A stretch of 48,100 bases of DNA from Thermodesulfobacteriota bacterium (GCA_034189135.1 JAXHVO010000051.1:19558-67657), one strand, 5' to 3'. Positions 1-8,080 are shown, numbered from the stretch's first letter. Notes: a model not told the origin generated them from the letters alone. A program made the numbers and translations.

Positions 1-2
1 AA

Positions 3-99
3 GTGACTAAAGTTAAGGAATTCTGTCTATTTTATTTTTATTAAAAAGATGAAGCGAAGCGACACCACAACTTTAGGCACTCTCGTTCACTTTAGTCAC
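3..99. repeat. Inverted repeat at the window start
   Basis: An 11-base word, GTGACTAAAGT (3-13), returns as its exact reverse complement ACTTTAGTCAC (89-99). A related word, ACTTTAGGCAC, lies between them at about 70-80. The segment precedes the first gene and holds no ORF. It looks like short degenerate intergenic repeat DNA; a regulatory role cannot be shown. Confidence 0.5.
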
Positions 100-161
100 T
101 CTTATTTATTCAGGCAAAACCAATTATCTCTGCCCACGCCCAAAGGGCGTAGCTTTAAAAA

Positions 162-1346
162 TTGAATAAAATCACAGCCATCATCCTTGCGGCAGGATTG
201 TCATCCCGCATGGGAAGCTTCAAGCCTCTACTGCCTCTGATAGAAACGTCGCTAATCGAGCGGTTGATACAGCTTTTTCGATCAGCTGGCATCAACGACA
301 TCCGTGTGGTAGTCGGTCACCGGGCGGATGAGGTAACGCCGCTAATTGAAATGCTTGGCGTGCAAAGCATCGTGAACCGCAGCTATCACGATGGTATGTT
401 CTCCTCGGTATTGACCGGGATTCAGAGTTTAACACTATCAACGTCCGGTTTTTTTATCCTACCGGTAGACGTTCCCCTTGTCCGGCGACAAACGCTGCTC
501 GATCTTTTAAACGCATTTTTCCAAAGGAACGGGAAAATTTGTTATCCGACATTTCTGGGAGAACGAGGGCACCCGCCTCTGCTCTCCATGGCATTTGCCC
601 AAAAAATCAAATGCTGGAGCGGGCATAACGGTCTCAGAGGGTTTCTGGCTCTTCATGAAAATGATGCGGCAGAAGTGCCAGTTGCCGATCAATATATTCT
701 GAAAGACCTGGATACCCCTGTTGATTACCAGTGGATGGTAAAACGTATCAAACGATATGCTATTCCTACAGCCGCAGAATGCCGGGCTTTGATGACCAAA
801 CGCCTCATCGTCCCGGAAAGGGTGTTTGACCATTGCCGGGCCGTAGCCGGTGTGGCATTGTGCATAGGCAAGGCTCTGAAGGCTGCAGGCTGCAGGCTGG
901 ATCTCGGTTTAATCGTCTCGGCGGCCCTGGTTCATGACCTGGCCAGGGGGAAGCCGAACCATACCGCAGAAGGATCGCGTGTACTCAGGGAAATGGAATT
1001 TCCTCTCCTTGCAGACATAGTTGAAGTGCACATGGACTTATCCATAACTAATTGGGTCCCGATAACCGAAGCCGAAGTAGTCTTTCTGGCCGACAAACTG
1101 ATCCAGGGGCATCATCGTGTGGATCTGTCGGAACGCTTTCAATCGAAGCTGACAAAATATGGCGGCGATCCTGTGATACGCGATCGGATCCTATCAAGAA
1201 AGAAAAATGCTTTTAAGGTTAAAAATCGCGTTGAAGCCTTCCTGGGCAAACAAATTGTCGAACTGTGGCCTGTATGCTCGAAAAAACCCACGAACATCCT
1301 GCGCCTTAATCATGACAGGGCCGAAGCGCCCCTTACACTGTCCTGA
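162..1346 (+). CDS. MobA/MocA-like NTP transferase fused to an HD domain
   Basis: The N-terminal half (about residues 1-200) is a nucleotidyltransferase of the molybdenum cofactor cytidylyl/guanylyltransferase group. It has the N-terminal nucleotide-binding motif AIILAAGLSSRMG, a lysine in FKPLLPL, and the metal-binding region LPVDVPLV. The C-terminal half (about 215-330) is an HD metal-dependent phosphohydrolase domain, seen as an early His in VFDHCRAV, the HD pair in ALVHDLARG, and a later VHMDL. The family attaches a nucleotide to molybdopterin in the cytoplasm; what the HD domain hydrolyses is not known from sequence. The start is a TTG, and no nearby ATG would keep the nucleotide-binding motif. 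A ModE-like regulator follows on the same strand, which supports a molybdenum link. Function as cofactor transferase is inferred. Confidence 0.8.
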   Translation: MNKITAIILAAGLSSRMGSFKPLLPLIETSLIERLIQLFRSAGINDIRVVVGHRADEVTPLIEMLGVQSIVNRSYHDGMFSSVLTGIQSLTLSTSGFFILPVDVPLVRRQTLLDLLNAFFQRNGKICYPTFLGERGHPPLLSMAFAQKIKCWSGHNGLRGFLALHENDAAEVPVADQYILKDLDTPVDYQWMVKRIKRYAIPTAAECRALMTKRLIVPERVFDHCRAVAGVALCIGKALKAAGCRLDLGLIVSAALVHDLARGKPNHTAEGSRVLREMEFPLLADIVEVHMDLSITNWVPITEAEVVFLADKLIQGHHRVDLSERFQSKLTKYGGDPVIRDRILSRKKNAFKVKNRVEAFLGKQIVELWPVCSKKPTNILRLNHDRAEAPLTLS

Positions 1347-1519
1347 CTTTCAGAAACATACTCATTTCAGCTAAAAAAGGTGTAAATCGTTTTTACGCTT
1401 TTTCCTTGAAATTAAAGCAAAATCTGATAATGATTAAGCAGGCTGCGTTTATAACAGAAGATATTTTCAATAGCAGGGAATATATATTACATATGCCGGT
1501 TGACAGCACTGCATTTCAC

Positions 1520-1846
1520 ATGCGTTCAAAGATGTGGATTGAAAATGAACAGGGAAAAGTTGTTTTCGGTCTCGGGCGGTATCGCATTCTGGATTCAATC
1601 CAGCGTCTTGGATCGCTGAATGCCGCCGCCCAGGAATTGAAAATGAGTTACCGGGCCATCTGGGGGCGAATCACCGCAACCGAGGACAGGATTGGAAAAC
1701 CACTGCTGGTTCGAGGCAGCAGAGGCTCAAGCCTTACCCCACTGGCCGAATCCTTGCTGAAGCAATTTCGCAGGATGCGAACGATCGTGGAGGCCGAAGC
1801 GGATGAAGTTTTTAAAGATTTAATGGCAGCTTACCTGGATGGGTGA
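1520..1846 (+). CDS. ModE N-terminal-like winged-helix regulator
   Basis: A short protein made almost only of the LysR/ModE-type winged helix-turn-helix. The helix-turn-helix lies in SIQRLGSLNAAAQELKMSYR, followed by a wing rich in Gly and Arg (PLLVRGSRGSSLTPL). In ModE this domain binds DNA and a separate C-terminal Mop domain binds molybdate. Here the Mop domain is absent, so any ligand sensing must occur elsewhere. The reading frame is open from a TTG at 1406, but the family begins close to the RSKMWIE segment, so I place the start at the ATG at 1520. Other starts at 1493 or 1406 are possible because no clear ribosome binding site decides it. It lies downstream of the NTP transferase-HD gene, so a role in molybdenum-related control is plausible but not proven. 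Confidence 0.7.
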   Translation: MRSKMWIENEQGKVVFGLGRYRILDSIQRLGSLNAAAQELKMSYRAIWGRITATEDRIGKPLLVRGSRGSSLTPLAESLLKQFRRMRTIVEAEADEVFKDLMAAYLDG

Positions 1847-1889
1847 ACCTTTGCTTCATTTACCGGATCATCAAGGGATGAGATAACGA

Positions 1890-2720
1890 TCACCCGTTTC
1901 CGGTCAGATAATTTTCATCCAAAGTCCCGTGGACCACGGGAAGTGATTCCATATCCGGTGGTTTGAATCCAAAGACAATTTCAAGAAAAACCATGGTGAT
2001 GCGAAAGGTTGCGCCCCATAGCTTTTCCACACGATCGTTATCTTTATGCAGAAAACAGGGAAAGTCTTTTACGATAGATTTTTTTTCGTTTTCTGGGTGG
2101 GTATTAATATTCAACCGATAACAGGCATAATTAGAATGCATCAGTAAATTTTTAAGCGGTATATAAACGACTTCTTCAACTTCCCAGTTCGGTGAAAAAC
2201 GTTTTTGTCCGGAAACCCAGCCAACCATGGGATAAATGACCCTTTGAAACATGACCAGCTGTTGCGGCGGCAGGGGTCCTAAAAATTTTACGCCAAAAGG
2301 GTTCAACCGCATTTCTTCAAATCCTTCACGCAGGCTGGTGGCAAAAAGAAGTGCCAGTTTTCGGGCCTGTCGTTGTTTTTCTTTACGCCAATTATGCCAC
2401 GAGGGCCAGTTTGACAGAGAAGATCCGGGCAGATATAACAGTTTTGCCAGAAAAGAATCCAGATAAGAAGATATGCTGCCGCCAGGGCAGCAAAGGTCTC
2501 CGGGCTGTTTGACCTTCAGAGATCTCTTGTTTAAAATCAGACATGGTTCAGGGGGAAAACGCTTTTTATCACTCATAAGACCGAGCAGAAACAATACCGC
2601 CGATGCACTCGATGAGTGGTTAATATCACCTGAATAAATACGCTTATCAGGGTTGTTTCCATGGAGTGCATCTATCACTTTGTTAATAAATACAAAGGGA
2701 TCTCCAGAATCGTTCAACAT
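1890..2720 (-). CDS. Nudix hydrolase, CoA-pyrophosphatase-like, with an interrupted Nudix box
   Basis: The motif order fits the CoA pyrophosphatase branch of Nudix hydrolases: a strand with CLILNKRS, then QPGDLCCPGG, then the catalytic helix LREGFEEMRLNP, then a PLPPQQ segment. These enzymes cleave nucleoside diphosphates linked to another group, using Mg2+ or Mn2+ held by the REGFEE glutamates. About 49 residues separate the GG from the REGFEE helix, against roughly 13 in the usual GX5EX7REUXEEXGU box, so an insertion of about 36 residues sits inside the Nudix box. The insertion is rich in Trp, Lys and Arg. The usual Glu after GG is not visible. Substrate is unknown. The gene stands alone, downstream of the HIT gene on the same strand with about 245 bases between. 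Confidence 0.7.
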   Translation of the reverse strand: MLNDSGDPFVFINKVIDALHGNNPDKRIYSGDINHSSSASAVLFLLGLMSDKKRFPPEPCLILNKRSLKVKQPGDLCCPGGSISSYLDSFLAKLLYLPGSSLSNWPSWHNWRKEKQRQARKLALLFATSLREGFEEMRLNPFGVKFLGPLPPQQLVMFQRVIYPMVGWVSGQKRFSPNWEVEEVVYIPLKNLLMHSNYACYRLNINTHPENEKKSIVKDFPCFLHKDNDRVEKLWGATFRITMVFLEIVFGFKPPDMESLPVVHGTLDENYLTGNG

Positions 2721-2859
2721 TTCATCTAAATTATAAATAATCCACCTCGCTTATCGCTGACTTTAGGACCTACTTAACCCCGGAGATAATTTTTAGCAGT
2801 TGTTATAGTCACTCCAACCTATTGAATATCAGAGGAATAACTCTTCAGGATTCCATCCC

Positions 2860-2978
2860 GAGAGCGTTGTGAAAAGTTTCATGACCAAGGTGCAGCGGTT
2901 TTCCATACACCGACCTGCAGTACGCCGAGTTATGAAAAACCGCTGAAACGCAGTTGATGGGTTTTTTATGACGTCATG
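2860..2978 (-). repeat. MITE-like palindromic element, copy A (overlaps the 3' end of the HIT gene)
   Basis: A 119-base element with an inner hairpin: CAGCGGTTTTCCATA (2893-2907) pairs with TATGAAAAACCGCTG (2931-2945), 14 of 15 bases. It shares the core CGAGT...AAAAA..GCT..AACGCAGT with copies B (6115-6266) and C (44312-44438), in the same orientation. The outer ends are degenerate relatives of the GATGGCGTTGTAGAAAG terminus of copy B. The last codons and TAA stop of the HIT gene (stop 2966-2968) lie inside the element. Confidence 0.7.
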
Positions 2979-3388
2979 GCTGCGGCTATCCGATCACCGG
3001 TCTGTTTGATGGCATCCATATCTCCCGGTATAAGTTCCCATTCGGTCATTTTAAGTTTCGGGCTTCCGCTGACTCGGGGAATCAGGTGAAGATGATAGTG
3101 CATTACCACCTGGTTCACACCCTTTCCGTTGAGTTGGAGCACGGCAACCCCCGCCGGGTTGAATACCTCATTTATGGCATCGGCCACTTTTTTGGAAGCC
3201 ATGTGAATGGCGGTAAGGTCTTTAGCTGAAATTTCCCATATGTTCTCTGCGTGCGCCTTTGGTATAATCAGGGTGTGACCATCTGAAATAGGGTTTACAT
3301 CTTCAAATGCCAGCACGCGATCATCTTCATAGACTTTGAAACAGGGAATATCACCTTTAACAATTTTGCAAAAAATACAGTCTCCCAT
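2966..3388 (-). CDS. HIT family nucleotide-binding hydrolase
   Basis: A typical histidine-triad protein of 140 residues, the usual size of HinT-type enzymes. The N-terminus has the CIFCKIVKGDIP zinc-type motif, and the catalytic triad is seen in HYHLHLIPR near residue 100. HinT-like enzymes hydrolyse phosphoramidate or acyl adenylates of AMP in the cytoplasm; the true substrate here is unknown. The start is well supported by an AAGGAGG ribosome binding site six bases before the ATG. The C-terminus is odd: the final Met-Thr-Ser and stop fall inside a dispersed palindromic repeat, so the original end may have been replaced when the repeat arrived. An MFS transporter gene lies 52 bases upstream on the same strand. 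Confidence 0.9.
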   Translation of the reverse strand: MGDCIFCKIVKGDIPCFKVYEDDRVLAFEDVNPISDGHTLIIPKAHAENIWEISAKDLTAIHMASKKVADAINEVFNPAGVAVLQLNGKGVNQVVMHYHLHLIPRVSGSPKLKMTEWELIPGDMDAIKQTGDRIAAAMTS

Positions 3389-3440
3389 TTCATACCTCCT
3401 TTTTAAGTGTTAGAGGTTGTATTAAAAACGCCTTCTAAAT

Positions 3441-4745
3441 TCATTCATTTGATGCTTCACTAGGAAAAGTCTCCTTCATCATGAATGTGCAAATCAGTGC
3501 TGCCAGTGAAGTCCCCAGCAAAATAAGCAAAAGTGTAGCATATGCATCGAGTGAATATCCTGTTGCTGATTTTGGATAGGCATCCAGAACTTTGCCAAGC
3601 GCGGGCATGAACACGGCCCCGCCTAAAAATGGAAACAGGTTTACCGTTCCGACAGAGGTGCCTGCAATCGCAACCGGGAAGAGCTCTTTGGTCATGGTAA
3701 ATCCAATGGCCACAATGCATGAGGCGCAGATCGAAAACATAAAAAACAGAACGTACAGGACGGCATGGGGCAAGTCTGAGGGAAATATATTGAAAAATAA
3801 TAGTATCAACACAAGACCTGAAGTGCAAAATACAAAGACTTTCTTTCGGCTTTTCAAAACCCTGTCCGATAAAAATCCCAAAATAGGGCTCCCCACAATC
3901 ATTCCCCAGGCAATCATGCTGAGAACAGTCCCTGCCTCGGCCCGGGTCATGCCATATACATGCATGAGATAAGGCCCGCTCCAGAGAGCTCCGAAACCGA
4001 AAAAGATACCGCAGTCAAAAAAGTACCATACGGCGACCGGCCAGAAATATTTTTCAGCGACAACTTGTCGTGCGCCCTCCCATAACCCGATCTGATTGAC
4101 CGGAGCCATCACCTCGCTTCCTTTACCATCAATTTGAGCCAGTGAAGGCAATCCCTTGTCTTCAGGACGATCCCGAATAATTAACCAGCCCAGGACCACA
4201 GCCGCAATTGTGCATACACCGATCAGCTCAAAAGATACCCGCCATCCAAACCAGGCAACCATCAGGGCCAGGAGCCAGGTGGCGGCAAGAACCCCCGCTC
4301 CCCCCACCGCATTGAGAATGCCGGCCATGAGGGCAAATTCATGAGCCCTGAACCACTGAGAAAGTATTTTCATGGCCGGAATGAAAACCATGGATACTCC
4401 CAAACCCACCATCACCCTTCCGGCATATGCAGTTTCAATGTTTGGAGCAAAACCAAATAAAATGCTCCCTGCAGAAGCGATGAGCAGAAAAAATGTCACA
4501 GTTTTTCTGGGCCCGATGGAGTCAGAGAGAAGTCCGGCAGGTAATTGCATCACCGCATAACAGTAGAAGTAGATAGAACCGAGCACACCGATTGCACTCG
4601 CGGTGGTTTGAAAATCTTTTACCAGATCATTCGCCACCACAGATAGAGACAAGCGGTGAAAGTAGACAAAAAAATAGGCCAGCGATAAAATAAAAAAAAT
4701 CAACCAGCGGAATCGTAAGACGGATTTGGTTTTGTCTCTATTCAT
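3441..4745 (-). CDS. MFS transporter
   Basis: A 434-residue protein with about twelve hydrophobic helices in two halves. It has the N-terminal MFS signature between helices 2 and 3 (GLLSDSIGPRKT) and a second copy at the middle of the protein (GFLSDRVLKSRKK). The pattern YFFVYFHRLSLSVVANDL in helix 1 resembles the anion:cation symporter and glycerol-3-phosphate transporter branches. It should sit in the inner membrane and move a small, probably anionic, solute driven by an ion gradient. The substrate cannot be read from sequence. The ATG has no strong ribosome binding site. The HIT gene lies downstream on the same strand, but the pairing gives no clear functional hint. Confidence 0.85.
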   Translation of the reverse strand: MNRDKTKSVLRFRWLIFFILSLAYFFVYFHRLSLSVVANDLVKDFQTTASAIGVLGSIYFYCYAVMQLPAGLLSDSIGPRKTVTFFLLIASAGSILFGFAPNIETAYAGRVMVGLGVSMVFIPAMKILSQWFRAHEFALMAGILNAVGGAGVLAATWLLALMVAWFGWRVSFELIGVCTIAAVVLGWLIIRDRPEDKGLPSLAQIDGKGSEVMAPVNQIGLWEGARQVVAEKYFWPVAVWYFFDCGIFFGFGALWSGPYLMHVYGMTRAEAGTVLSMIAWGMIVGSPILGFLSDRVLKSRKKVFVFCTSGLVLILLFFNIFPSDLPHAVLYVLFFMFSICASCIVAIGFTMTKELFPVAIAGTSVGTVNLFPFLGGAVFMPALGKVLDAYPKSATGYSLDAYATLLLILLGTSLAALICTFMMKETFPSEASNE

Positions 4746-4968
4746 TTTCTAAACTATCCGGTACAGGTTCATTGTTTAGTCTCCTTGCGTAACATAAAAC
4801 AGCGTTTAACGCTTTTTTGTAGAAGATGGATTTGAAGCTTTCTCCTGACCTGCCTTGTAAAGACAACGGTTGAAGTCAGCTTCGGTTTTCCCGGAGTACC
4901 ATTGATTTGGGTTATATTTTACACTTATCACAGCCATACTTGGACTGCAAGGGTGCTCCTAACCCCCC

Positions 4969-5394
4969 TTAATCATCAGAAATTGAAACCCGGCGCCTCA
5001 TCCGTTTTAGCTTGCTTCGATGCCGTTTTGCCGCCAGCAAACGTTCTTTTGAGGCTCTGGTTTGTCTGGTCTTAATACGTGATTTTGGTTTTTCCGATGC
5101 TTTGCGGATCAATTTAACCAGACGATCCATGGCATCCTGACGATTACGTTCCTGTTTCCGAAACCGTTTGGCTTCAATAACAAGCACTCCGTTTTCCGTC
5201 ATTTTTTTTCCTGCAAGACCAACCAGGCGGGTACGAACCCCATCAGAAAGAGAAGGGGAGTTCTTTACATCCCATCGAAGTTGAACAGCCGTGGCCACCT
5301 TATTCACATTCTGACCTCCGGGGCCGGATGCTTTTATAAACTGAAACTTTATCTCATTTTTATCTAGTTTAATTGAGGGTGTGATGTCAATCAT
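4969..5394 (-). CDS. arfB: Alternative ribosome-rescue factor ArfB (peptidyl-tRNA hydrolase)
   Basis: A 141-residue release-factor-like protein. It carries the GGQ catalytic motif in KASGPGGQNVNKVATAV at residues 20-36, and a long basic C-terminal tail (ASKERLLAAKRHRSKLKRMR) that in ArfB/YaeJ enters the empty mRNA channel of stalled ribosomes. It lacks the stop-codon recognition domain of RF1 and RF2, and its length matches ArfB. It should hydrolyse peptidyl-tRNA on ribosomes stuck at the end of broken mRNA. The gene stands alone, with about 220 bases to the MFS gene downstream on its strand. Confidence 0.9.
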   Translation of the reverse strand: MIDITPSIKLDKNEIKFQFIKASGPGGQNVNKVATAVQLRWDVKNSPSLSDGVRTRLVGLAGKKMTENGVLVIEAKRFRKQERNRQDAMDRLVKLIRKASEKPKSRIKTRQTRASKERLLAAKRHRSKLKRMRRRVSISDD

Positions 5395-5705
5395 GACCGC
5401 AGCTTACATCATATCCATTTTTTCTTCAACAACAGCGGTTTGAAAAACTTTCCCGATCCCTGAATGAGTTATGTTGGTGAATTCGGCGTGCTTTTTGGAA
5501 AATTCGTTTTTTTTGAGACGGTCAACTTTTATTGAAAGAAAAAAGATTGAGTTAAAAAAAGAGTTGTATTATTTTATTTCTTTATTTATACACGTGCACT
5601 TTGTTTCTCGGTCATGTTCACTCGAACCCTTGACTCCCTGACTCCTTGAACCCTGATCAATCGACCCACTCCCCGGGAGATGATCAATAGCAAAAGGTAT
5701 CCCCT
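5395..5705. other. Intergenic region between arfB and the response regulator, with a TTCAAGG-type repeat
   Basis: These 311 bases lie between divergent genes and are AT-rich. At about 5619-5655 there is a run built on the words CGAACCCTTGA, CTCCCTGACTCC and TTGAACCCT. The same kind of run, in the opposite orientation, occurs upstream of rsmE (about 18231-18258) and of the Sir2 gene (about 41744-41780). No ORF of interest and no convincing promoter were identified. Confidence 0.45.
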
Positions 5706-6086
5706 ATGAACGAAAAGAAATTACTGGTAGTGGATGATGATACGGCTTACCTGAATGTTCTGGAAAAGATATTTTCTAAGATGGATTATACGGCTGAATT
5801 TACCGGCAGTTCTAAAGAGGCGCTGGAAATTTTAACCAAAGAGCATTTTCCCCTTATCATCACAGATTTAGATATGCCAGGTCTCGATGGGGTTGAGTTG
5901 TGCAAGCAAATAAAAAAAATTGACCCTAAGTCCATCGTTTACGCTTTATCCGGATACATTGTAGAATATGATGCGGAGAATCTTGAAAAGTCCGGGTTTG
6001 ATGGCTACCTTTCCAAGCCGGCTAAAATTGAAGTGCTTCAACAGGCGATAGAAGGTGCCTTTGACAAAATTGAAGAAAACCAATAA
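5706..6086 (+). CDS. Single-domain response regulator (CheY-like receiver)
   Basis: A 126-residue stand-alone receiver domain. The acidic pocket is VVDDD at residues 8-12, the phosphoacceptor Asp is in LIITDLDMPGLDG near residue 57, the conserved Ser is in YALSG, and the Lys is in LSKPAK. No output domain is present, so it should act by protein contact after phosphotransfer from a histidine kinase. No kinase gene is adjacent; the nearest is the hybrid kinase about 19 kb away. It is convergent with leuD, and a palindromic element (copy B) fills the space between the two stop codons. Confidence 0.9.
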   Translation: MNEKKLLVVDDDTAYLNVLEKIFSKMDYTAEFTGSSKEALEILTKEHFPLIITDLDMPGLDGVELCKQIKKIDPKSIVYALSGYIVEYDAENLEKSGFDGYLSKPAKIEVLQQAIEGAFDKIEENQ

Positions 6087-6114
6087 GGGTTCACAGGAAC
6101 CAGGGTAAGTACCG

Positions 6115-6266
6115 GATGGCGTTGTAGAAAGGCTCATATACCCCCGCTAAAAATCAGCGGGATAAAAAGGCGTAGCATTTTTTCAGGGACGAGACTATAC
6201 ACATAGTATGTCGAGTTTCTGAAAAAAAGCTACAACGCAGTAGGTGCGCCTTTCTACAACGCCATC
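6115..6266 (-). repeat. MITE-like palindromic element, copy B (best-preserved termini, touches the leuD stop)
   Basis: A 152-base element with perfect 19-base terminal inverted repeats: GATGGCGTTGTAGAAAGGC at 6115-6133 and its reverse complement at 6248-6266. Inside are two hairpins. One is the family core, GTAGC..TTTTTTCAG pairing with CTGAAAAAAAGCTAC. The other is CCCGCT/AGCGGG (about 6146-6162), not seen in the other copies. The leuD stop TGA (6265-6267 on the plus strand as TCA) is formed partly by the element's outer end. No transposase ORF fits inside. It lies between two convergent genes and could fold in both transcripts. Confidence 0.8.
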
Positions 6267-6789
6267 AGTATTTTGAGTCCGCATATTCCATCCATCCCCC
6301 GGCTTTAACAAGCGCACGGTCGAAATCAGAAAGCGAATAAAATATCGTTTCTTCTTTTCCCTCCGTCGAAATGGTGATTTTACTTTCTTCAAAGTCTGTT
6401 TCCACCACAGTTTCTCTTCCGCCAAAAACGGTAAATATATGATCAATGGATTCGGCAGGCAATTCAACAGCCATCATTCCACAGTTAAACATGTTTTGTC
6501 GAAAAATTCTGGCAAAGCTGATTCCGATGACCAAATGGATGCCATTTGCTTCAAGGGCCCAGGGGGCATGTTCTCTGGAGGACCCGCAGCCAAAATTCGC
6601 ACGGGTAATAATGACGGTTTTGCCTGTTATGTCCCGCCCGGGAATGAATTCTTCCAGGTTAAGATCCTCCAGCAGATGTGGCTTTAAGGCCTGTTTTGAA
6701 ATTTCCGTCAGATATTTTGCCGGAATGATTTCGTCCGTATTGATATCCGATCGGTCGAGAAAGAGTACCGGTCCTGCAAAATTTTTCAC
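6265..6789 (-). CDS. leuD: 3-isopropylmalate dehydratase small subunit
   Basis: A 174-residue small (swivel) subunit of the aconitase superfamily. Recognisable parts are FLDRSDINTDEIIPAKYL near the N-terminus, the substrate-loop region NFGCGSSREHAPWAL, and FARIFRQNMFNCG. With LeuC it interconverts 2- and 3-isopropylmalate in leucine synthesis. The size fits the shorter archaeal/bacterial type II small subunit. It starts four bases after the leuC stop, so the two are co-transcribed and probably translationally coupled. Homoaconitase or dimethylmalate dehydratase paralogues look similar, but no lysine or nicotinate degradation genes are nearby. The stop codon overlaps the end of a palindromic element. 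Confidence 0.88.
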   Translation of the reverse strand: MKNFAGPVLFLDRSDINTDEIIPAKYLTEISKQALKPHLLEDLNLEEFIPGRDITGKTVIITRANFGCGSSREHAPWALEANGIHLVIGISFARIFRQNMFNCGMMAVELPAESIDHIFTVFGGRETVVETDFEESKITISTEGKEETIFYSLSDFDRALVKAGGWMEYADSKY

Positions 6790-6793
6790 TGTG

Positions 6794-8080
6794 TTATCCC
6801 TGGTAAATCTTGGAATTTGTTATTTGTCCGGCAATGGCCGAAGCGGCTGCGGTGGCAGGGCTCATCAAATGTACCATACCGCCTTTACCCATTCGTCCGT
6901 TGAAGTTTCGGTTGGTGGTTGACGCGCAGACTTCGCCGTCTGCAAGCACACCGTTGCTCATTCCAAGACAGGCCCCGCAAGTCGGGTTGGTCACACAAAA
7001 TCCTGCATCCATGAAAATCTTGATGATTCCTTGTTCAAGAGCCTGACTGTAAATGTCGGGTGTGGCCGGGGATACAATCCCACGAACCAGATTACTTATT
7101 TTGTTACCTTTAAGAATCTTTGCGGCAACCCGAAGGTCCTCCAACCTGCCGTTGGTGCAGGAACCGATGTAAACCTGGTCTATGGCGGTCCCTTTCATCT
7201 CGTCTACCGGCTTTACCAGATCCGGCTTGTAGCCGAAAGTGACTTGGGGCTTAAGGTTATTTATATCGTGCTCGATGATATCATCATACACCGCATCAGA
7301 ATCCGGAGCAAACATTTGATACGTTTCCAGAGCGGCTTCTTTGGTGGTGTATTCTTGTTGTATGAATTTCCAGAGATAATCGACGGTGCGCATATCTGGG
7401 CTGCATATACCACTGGTGGCCCCTGCTTCAACGGCCATATTGCAAAGGGTCATTCTGCCTTCCATGTTCATGTGATCCACCACCGGCCCTGAAAATTCGA
7501 TAATCTTATTGGTTGCACCGTTTACACCGATACGTCCGATAATTGAAAGAATCACATCTTTTGCATATACGCCCTCAGGCAGTCTGCCGGTAATGTTGAT
7601 TTTAACGGTTACCGGTGTGTGAAATGCACATACACCTTTAAGAATCCCCACTTCAAGATCCGTTGTTCCCACACCGGCGGCAAAAGCGCCGAATGCCCCG
7701 TGGGTGCATGTGTGCGAATCCCCCATGATGATGGTAAATCCCGGTCTGACAAAGCCTTTTTCAGGGAAAATAGCATGACACACGCCGTTTCTTCCAATGT
7801 CAAAAAAATCTTTTATATCATGGCGGTGGGCCCATTCCCTGAGAATTTTTCCCTGCATGGCCGTATTTGAATCTTTTGCCGGGCTCACATGGTCTATGAC
7901 CGCCTTTATTTTAGAAGGATCAAATACCCTGTCCTTGCCTTTGTCCAACAGGCTGTTAATCGCAATCGGTGTGGTTATCTCGTGGCAAAACACGGCATCC
8001 AACTTTAACACATGGATATTTTCCGCCGGACGGTCCACCCGGTGTGACTGGAAAATTTTTTCAGCAATTGTTTGTCCCAT
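6794..8080 (-). CDS. leuC: 3-isopropylmalate dehydratase large subunit
   Basis: A 428-residue large subunit with the aconitase-type [4Fe-4S] ligands: one Cys in IGSCTNGR and the pair in PTCGACLGM. The HTCTHGAFGAFAAGVGTTD stretch is the typical substrate and cluster region. The length matches the type II LeuC/HacA group (about 420 residues) rather than the enterobacterial 466-residue form. It acts in the cytoplasm with LeuD on isopropylmalate. leuA and leuB are not in the window. The assignment to leucine synthesis rather than homoaconitate hydration rests on family frequency and is not proven. Confidence 0.88.
   Translation of the reverse strand: MGQTIAEKIFQSHRVDRPAENIHVLKLDAVFCHEITTPIAINSLLDKGKDRVFDPSKIKAVIDHVSPAKDSNTAMQGKILREWAHRHDIKDFFDIGRNGVCHAIFPEKGFVRPGFTIIMGDSHTCTHGAFGAFAAGVGTTDLEVGILKGVCAFHTPVTVKINITGRLPEGVYAKDVILSIIGRIGVNGATNKIIEFSGPVVDHMNMEGRMTLCNMAVEAGATSGICSPDMRTVDYLWKFIQQEYTTKEAALETYQMFAPDSDAVYDDIIEHDINNLKPQVTFGYKPDLVKPVDEMKGTAIDQVYIGSCTNGRLEDLRVAAKILKGNKISNLVRGIVSPATPDIYSQALEQGIIKIFMDAGFCVTNPTCGACLGMSNGVLADGEVCASTTNRNFNGRMGKGGMVHLMSPATAAASAIAGQITNSKIYQG

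Noticed and set aside
6195-6467. Minus-strand frame covering the repeat and the leuD end
   Set aside because: It overlaps leuD in another frame and runs through the palindromic element, so it is chance.
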